From positions 1,742,001 to 1,806,000 of the forward strand of contig NZ_CP085988.1 in the NCBI RefSeq assembly GCF_020736365.1: a stretch of 64,000 bases of DNA, in the 5' to 3' direction. Shown in pieces: positions 60,974 through 64,000 of the stretch. Source of the stretch: Clostridium sp. M62/1 (GTDB lineage Bacteria; Bacillota; Clostridia; Lachnospirales; Lachnospiraceae). The translations under genes were made by a program, and so were the position numbers. Under the pieces are notes generated by a model, which had not been told where the DNA came from, searched no databases, and was given only the letters and a program-made list of their open reading frames with translations. Position 1 is the first letter of the stretch, and each line of letters begins with the position of its first letter.

Positions 60974-61915
60974 TCACCGTTCCCTTGTGTGCCGCTGTTG
61001 GCGTTTCAGTTCTGCCAGCACCTCCGGTGGGATGCGGTCTACCAGCTGCTGAATGTCGTGCAGCTCGCTTTCCAGCTTTGCCCGTTCCATCGTATCTTTC
61101 ATCTTGCCTTTTTCGCTGGCTTTGGCTCTGGCTTCCAACTGTTCATTTTCCGCCAAAAGGTCGTTTATCGTGACCTTGTATTTTTTGAGCTGCCCAGAGA
61201 AGTTCTCCATCTGCGGAAACCACTTTTTCAGCAGGGAGAGGGCTTCCTCTTTCTTCTTTCCGGCATTCAGCGGGTTAATGCCGTCCAGCGTGGCTTCAAT
61301 GGCTCTTGCCTGTTTGGAGAGATTGACCGCCTGCTTAAACAAACGGGTGGGGATATGCTTCCTGCCTGTCTTGCTGGCACTTTCCCCACGCTCCAAGTCA
61401 GGATATTTCTCCACCATATAGGCGTGAAAATCGTCCTGCCACTTTGTCAGGTTTGCCCGGTTGCCGATAATCTCCTTTGCACACAGGCGGTTGTCCTCTG
61501 TAAGCGGGACAAGGACCAAATGCAGGTGGGGCGTTTTCTCGTCCATGTGTACCACCGCCGACACGATATTTTCTTTCCCTACCCGCCTGATTAAGAAATC
61601 AGCCGCCCTCTGGAAAAATTCCTGTATTTCCTTTGGGGACTTCTTCTTGAAAAACTCCGGGCTGGCGGTAATCAGCGTATCCACAAACCGGGTACTGTCC
61701 TTACGGGTACGGCAGCCAGCTTGTTCAATGCGGCTTTTAATGAAGTGGTAGTACCTGCCCTCTGGCTTAACGATATGGAAGTTGTACTTGCTCCGGCTGG
61801 TGTCAATATCCGGGTTGCTGGCGTACTGTTCCTTTTGCCGTTCGTGATGGGCTTCCAGCGGTCTTGCTGGATTGCCCTTGTGTTTTTCAAATCGCAAAAT
61901 TGCGTGTTGTGCCAT
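60974..61915 (-). CDS. MobV-family relaxase
   Basis: A 313-residue Mob/Pre-type relaxase. MAQHAILRFEKHKG at the N-terminus, SRYNFH-like RSKYNFHIV, the HUH-type HMDEKTPHLHLVLVPL (residues ~134-149) and a coiled-coil C-terminus (LSLLKKWFPQMENFSGQLKKYK ... LESELHDIQQLVDRI) are present. It nicks oriT and drives mobilization using another element's transfer machinery. AAAGGAGTTTC precedes the start. Confidence 0.93.
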   Translation of the reverse strand: MAQHAILRFEKHKGNPARPLEAHHERQKEQYASNPDIDTSRSKYNFHIVKPEGRYYHFIKSRIEQAGCRTRKDSTRFVDTLITASPEFFKKKSPKEIQEFFQRAADFLIRRVGKENIVSAVVHMDEKTPHLHLVLVPLTEDNRLCAKEIIGNRANLTKWQDDFHAYMVEKYPDLERGESASKTGRKHIPTRLFKQAVNLSKQARAIEATLDGINPLNAGKKKEEALSLLKKWFPQMENFSGQLKKYKVTINDLLAENEQLEARAKASEKGKMKDTMERAKLESELHDIQQLVDRIPPEVLAELKRQQRHTRER

Positions 61916-61943
61916 GAAACTCCTTTCCCCGTTCCGTTCCTTT

Positions 61944-61970
61944 CCGGGACTTTTCCACAGGAAAATCCCG
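61944..61970. other. Candidate origin of transfer
   Basis: CGGGACTTTTCC (61945-61956) and GGAAAATCCCG (61960-61970) form an 11-bp inverted repeat with one bulge and a 3-nt loop just upstream of the MobV gene on its strand, the usual oriT position for this relaxase family. The rest of 61971-62100 is AT-rich without a gene. Confidence 0.4.
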
Positions 61971-62100
61971 CAGAAAATATCTCGGATCGGATAGGAATGG
62001 ATAAGATATAAATAAAATCGTTTTAATCTCTGTATTTCTATATACCGTCCGGTTTTCGTACTTCAAGAGGATTGATTATCGTACTTGTGGAGTGCGGTTT

Positions 62101-62496
62101 TCAGTCCGACCGCGTTCCATAACCGGATTTCTTGAAGTCGGTATTTGGAACCGCTTCATAGGATTTTGGGTAAATGCGGTTGGGTTTTCCACAGCCCTGC
62201 TTCTGGATCTCCACCAGTCCGGCATATTGCAGCTCCCGCAGGGTATTGACCGCTTTCTGTCGCCCACAGTGGAGCAGCTCCACCACCTCGTTGATGGGAT
62301 AGTAGAGGTAAATCCGCCCGTATTCGTCCGCCCAGCCATTTTTCCGGGATAGGTCTGTTCGGCGCAGGATAAAGGCATACAGTACCTTTGCTTCGTTGGA
62401 CAGTGGCGTGAATGTGGGGGCTTCAAAAAGGAAATTAGGAAGCCGGGTAAAGCTGACCGCCTTTTCCGGCTGATGGATATAAATGGTGTTTGTCAT
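62101..62496 (-). CDS. RepA_N-type replication initiator, short form
   Basis: A 131-residue protein. NTIYIHQPEKAVSFTRLPNFLFEAPTF, LSNEAKVLYAFILRRTDLSRKNGWADEYGRIYLYYPINEV and CGRQKAVNTLRELQYAGLVEI are the conserved N-terminal domain of RepA_N/replication initiator A proteins. The usual C-terminal domain is missing, because the frame ends at TGA right after GTRSD. It may support replication of the excised circle or be a degenerate remnant. Confidence 0.8.
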   Translation of the reverse strand: MTNTIYIHQPEKAVSFTRLPNFLFEAPTFTPLSNEAKVLYAFILRRTDLSRKNGWADEYGRIYLYYPINEVVELLHCGRQKAVNTLRELQYAGLVEIQKQGCGKPNRIYPKSYEAVPNTDFKKSGYGTRSD

Positions 62497-62607
62497 ATCG
62501 TGTTTTGTGGACGGTTAGAAGCCCGTTTTCTGGGGCAGACGGTAGTTTCTATTGCCTGCCCCTGTTCTGTGCTTGCAAAGCCTTGTAAATCAAGGACTTT
62601 TCAGCCC

Positions 62608-63186
62608 CTAACTGTCCACACAAGACCTCCTTTTCCGTTCACTTTCTGTTTTCTGCCGCCTGTGAACTCTGGCGGCACAGCCGGGGCAGTATTTCGCCCG
62701 GTTTGACTTTGGGACGAACACTCTGCCGCAGACCGCACAGCGTTTCAGCTCCTTATCCCGGAAAATCTCCGCTTCCAGCGTCCCGATTTGCGGCAAGACC
62801 GACCAGCGGAACCACTTACAGCAGACCGAGAAAGAAATGGTCTGGGGGCAGGTGTGGGTGTCCCCCTCGTCAAGGAGCATACAGTTCCCGTCCTCATAGT
62901 TGCAGCACTCCCGGCGGATCAGGGCGTTTGCCTGTTTCCTCTGTGCCGGTGTCATGCGGTAAAGGGAACCGTCCTGTCTGCGCTCTATGGGCGGCAGTCG
63001 TTTATATGGGTTCTCTCTCATGTGTTCCCTCCATTTTTCCTTTGCCGTTCTCCCCGAAAAGGCTTCCTGCCCCATTCCTGCGGCGTGTTCCGGCGTTGGC
63101 ACGCTCCCCGGACTTCGGGACATTTTGTCCCGAAGTGGCTCGTTGCGGTGCTTCCCCTGCCGGGGTATTCCTTTTCGGACGGTCAT
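62608..63186 (-). CDS. Cysteine-rich VLP-domain protein
   Basis: 192 residues. The N-terminal ~50 residues are low-complexity and basic. The core has LTxAQRKQANALIRRECCNYEDGNCMLLDEGDTHTCPQ-like sequence (about 77-115) and ends in two zinc-binding CxxC pairs (CAVCGRVF, CPGCAARVH). This cysteine-rich VLP family occurs on mobile elements beside RepA and MobV; its role is unknown. The start may be further downstream, since the listed ATG lacks a strong ribosome site. Confidence 0.75.
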   Translation of the reverse strand: MTVRKGIPRQGKHRNEPLRDKMSRSPGSVPTPEHAAGMGQEAFSGRTAKEKWREHMRENPYKRLPPIERRQDGSLYRMTPAQRKQANALIRRECCNYEDGNCMLLDEGDTHTCPQTISFSVCCKWFRWSVLPQIGTLEAEIFRDKELKRCAVCGRVFVPKSNRAKYCPGCAARVHRRQKTESERKRRSCVDS

Positions 63187-63365
63187 TCTGTTTTCAAGGT
63201 GCAGCTCATCGATGAACTACCTTAAGTCTACACCTAAAAGACCGCCCGCCCCGTATATCCATAAGGTCGGAAATCAGCCCGGAAAACTCTCTATTTCCAC
63301 GCTCTTGGAATTGTGGTAGAATAGAAGAAATAGAATGGCAAATCGAAATTTCACGGAGGTATATT

Positions 63366-63860
63366 ATGGGACTGTTTTCAAAGAAGAAAAATGAAGAAGT
63401 GGCTATTGATGAACTAACACCACAAATAAAAACTAAGTTAGATGAATTAGCCCAAAAAGGCAATCAGTTTGAGGAAGAAGAACAATATGAGGAAGCTATA
63501 CAAGCATGGAAAGAAGCTCTTAGCCTAATCCCAGAGCCACAGCAATTTTACAGTGAAACCATATGGTTTTTAGCTGCCATTGGCGATATTTATTTTCAAA
63601 AGAAACAATACGAAAAAGCACACGAATGCTTTGACAAAGCAAGGGGGAATTTGAGCGGCGAGGGATATGGAAATCCGTTTGTTATGCTTCGATTAGGTGA
63701 ATGTTGTTTAGAAATAGGGGACGAAAAAAACGCCACAGAATATTTGCTTAGAGCCTATATGTTTGAAGGAAGGGAGATATTTGAGCCTGACGAGGACGGT
63801 AATGATGATGGCAAAAAATATTTTGATTATTTAAGAACTCATGTTGAAAACATTGAGTGA
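63366..63860 (+). CDS. TPR-like protein, probable cargo
   Basis: A 164-residue helical protein. Two or three tetratricopeptide-like units are visible (QFEEEEQYEEAIQAWKEAL, GDIYFQKKQYEKAHECFDKA, GECCLEIGDEKNATEYLLRAYM). The N-terminus is basic (GLFSKKKNEE). Such proteins are common immunity or adaptor proteins in toxin modules, but no toxin partner is visible. It is on the opposite strand to the mobilization genes and more AT-rich than they are. Confidence 0.7.
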   Translation: MGLFSKKKNEEVAIDELTPQIKTKLDELAQKGNQFEEEEQYEEAIQAWKEALSLIPEPQQFYSETIWFLAAIGDIYFQKKQYEKAHECFDKARGNLSGEGYGNPFVMLRLGECCLEIGDEKNATEYLLRAYMFEGREIFEPDEDGNDDGKKYFDYLRTHVENIE

Positions 63861-63910
63861 AGATTAAGATAACACAGTTCCCATTTATCGAGCAGACAAG
63901 GAGGGAGAGC

Positions 63911-64000
63911 ATGGAACTATCCATACAAGAACGATTGAAAGATTTGCGTGTGGAGCGTGGGCTGACGCTGGAGCAGCTTGAGGAGCAGGTAAATCTCTCC
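63911..64000 (+). CDS. XRE-family helix-turn-helix regulator (partial at window edge)
   Basis: ATG 63911 follows GGAGGGAGAG. The 30 visible codons read ELSIQERLKDLRVERGLTLE and onward, the first two helices of an XRE/Cro-type DNA-binding domain. Only the start is in the window; it is probably a regulator of the mobile element. Confidence 0.8.
   Translation, partial: MELSIQERLKDLRVERGLTLEQLEEQVNLS

Larger units (their letters stand above)
59050..64000. mobile_element. Integrative mobilizable element inserted in the flippase gene
   Basis: A serine recombinase, MobV relaxase, RepA_N-like replication protein, cysteine-rich protein and cargo genes lie together with GC-rich sequence unlike the AT-rich capsule genes beside them. 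The left boundary lies between about 59045 and 59075. The right end is outside the window. Confidence 0.85.

Noticed and set aside
62703..63319. Plus-strand frames opposite the cysteine-rich VLP protein
   Set aside because: No ribosome sites, low-complexity Pro/Ser/Arg composition, and full overlap with the better minus-strand gene.
1..64000. CRISPR arrays, tRNA or rRNA genes
   Set aside because: I saw no regularly spaced direct repeats and no tRNA or rRNA sequence, but short tRNAs cannot be fully excluded without a dedicated scan.

Overview
The window looks like a chromosomal segment of an anaerobic Firmicute of the Lachnospiraceae/Clostridia type. The reasons are the clostridial Rnf order C-D-G-E-A-B, strong AGGAGG-type ribosome sites with some GTG and TTG starts, an SbcCD pair, a CpsBCD-type phosphotyrosine system, LytR-CpsA-Psr and choline-binding-like cell-wall repeats, and a MobV/serine-recombinase mobile element. 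Species cannot be named from sequence alone.

Layout. 0.4-1.8 kb: a retron, with a reverse transcriptase carrying the retron-specific NAxxH and VTG motifs and an upstream region that folds into a retron-like msr/msd RNA. No known effector is beside it. 1.8-7.2 kb: a cupin, a membrane protein and the overlapping sbcD-sbcC pair. 7.2-7.5 kb: a cluster of hairpins, then a promoter. 7.5-12.7 kb: the complete rnfCDGEAB ion-translocating complex. 12.7-18 kb: an accessory graveyard with a truncated phosphoesterase, a regulator plus broken nucleotidyltransferase resembling a type IV (AbiE-like) toxin-antitoxin pair with a striking nested operator, an orphan hypothetical protein, and an IS256-family insertion sequence that truncates an RDD-like membrane gene. 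This block is bounded on one side by an rnf terminator that recurs, decayed, at 15.26 kb. 18-30 kb: housekeeping and metabolic genes, namely a 5'-nucleotidase, an FMN-binding surface protein, a MerR regulator, two YfcC-type carriers flanking an amidohydrolase, an aldose epimerase-like protein and TatD.

29.8-59 kb: a large capsule or exopolysaccharide locus. It starts with a tyrosine recombinase and an 85-bp segment bounded by perfect 13-bp inverted repeats. A good sigma-A promoter inside that segment points away from the operon, so this looks like a phase-variation switch captured in the OFF orientation. Next come phosphatase/chain-length/kinase genes (cpsBCD-like), the initiating sugar-phosphate transferase, LCP protein, secreted wall-binding proteins, dTDP-rhamnose synthesis (rmlABDC), glycosyltransferases, LicD, two linked nucleotidyltransferases, pyruvyl transferase, a polymerase and a flippase. 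The locus is a mosaic: base composition changes abruptly, there are three broken starts of one glycosyltransferase family and a decayed rmlD tail, and a ~275-bp structured repeat occurs twice with covarying stems.

59-64 kb: an integrative mobilizable element (serine recombinase, MobV relaxase, RepA_N-like protein, cysteine-rich protein, TPR protein, XRE regulator) has inserted into the flippase gene and continues past the window. The inserted flippase and the OFF promoter together suggest this genome may not make the encoded polysaccharide unless another flippase or promoter substitutes.
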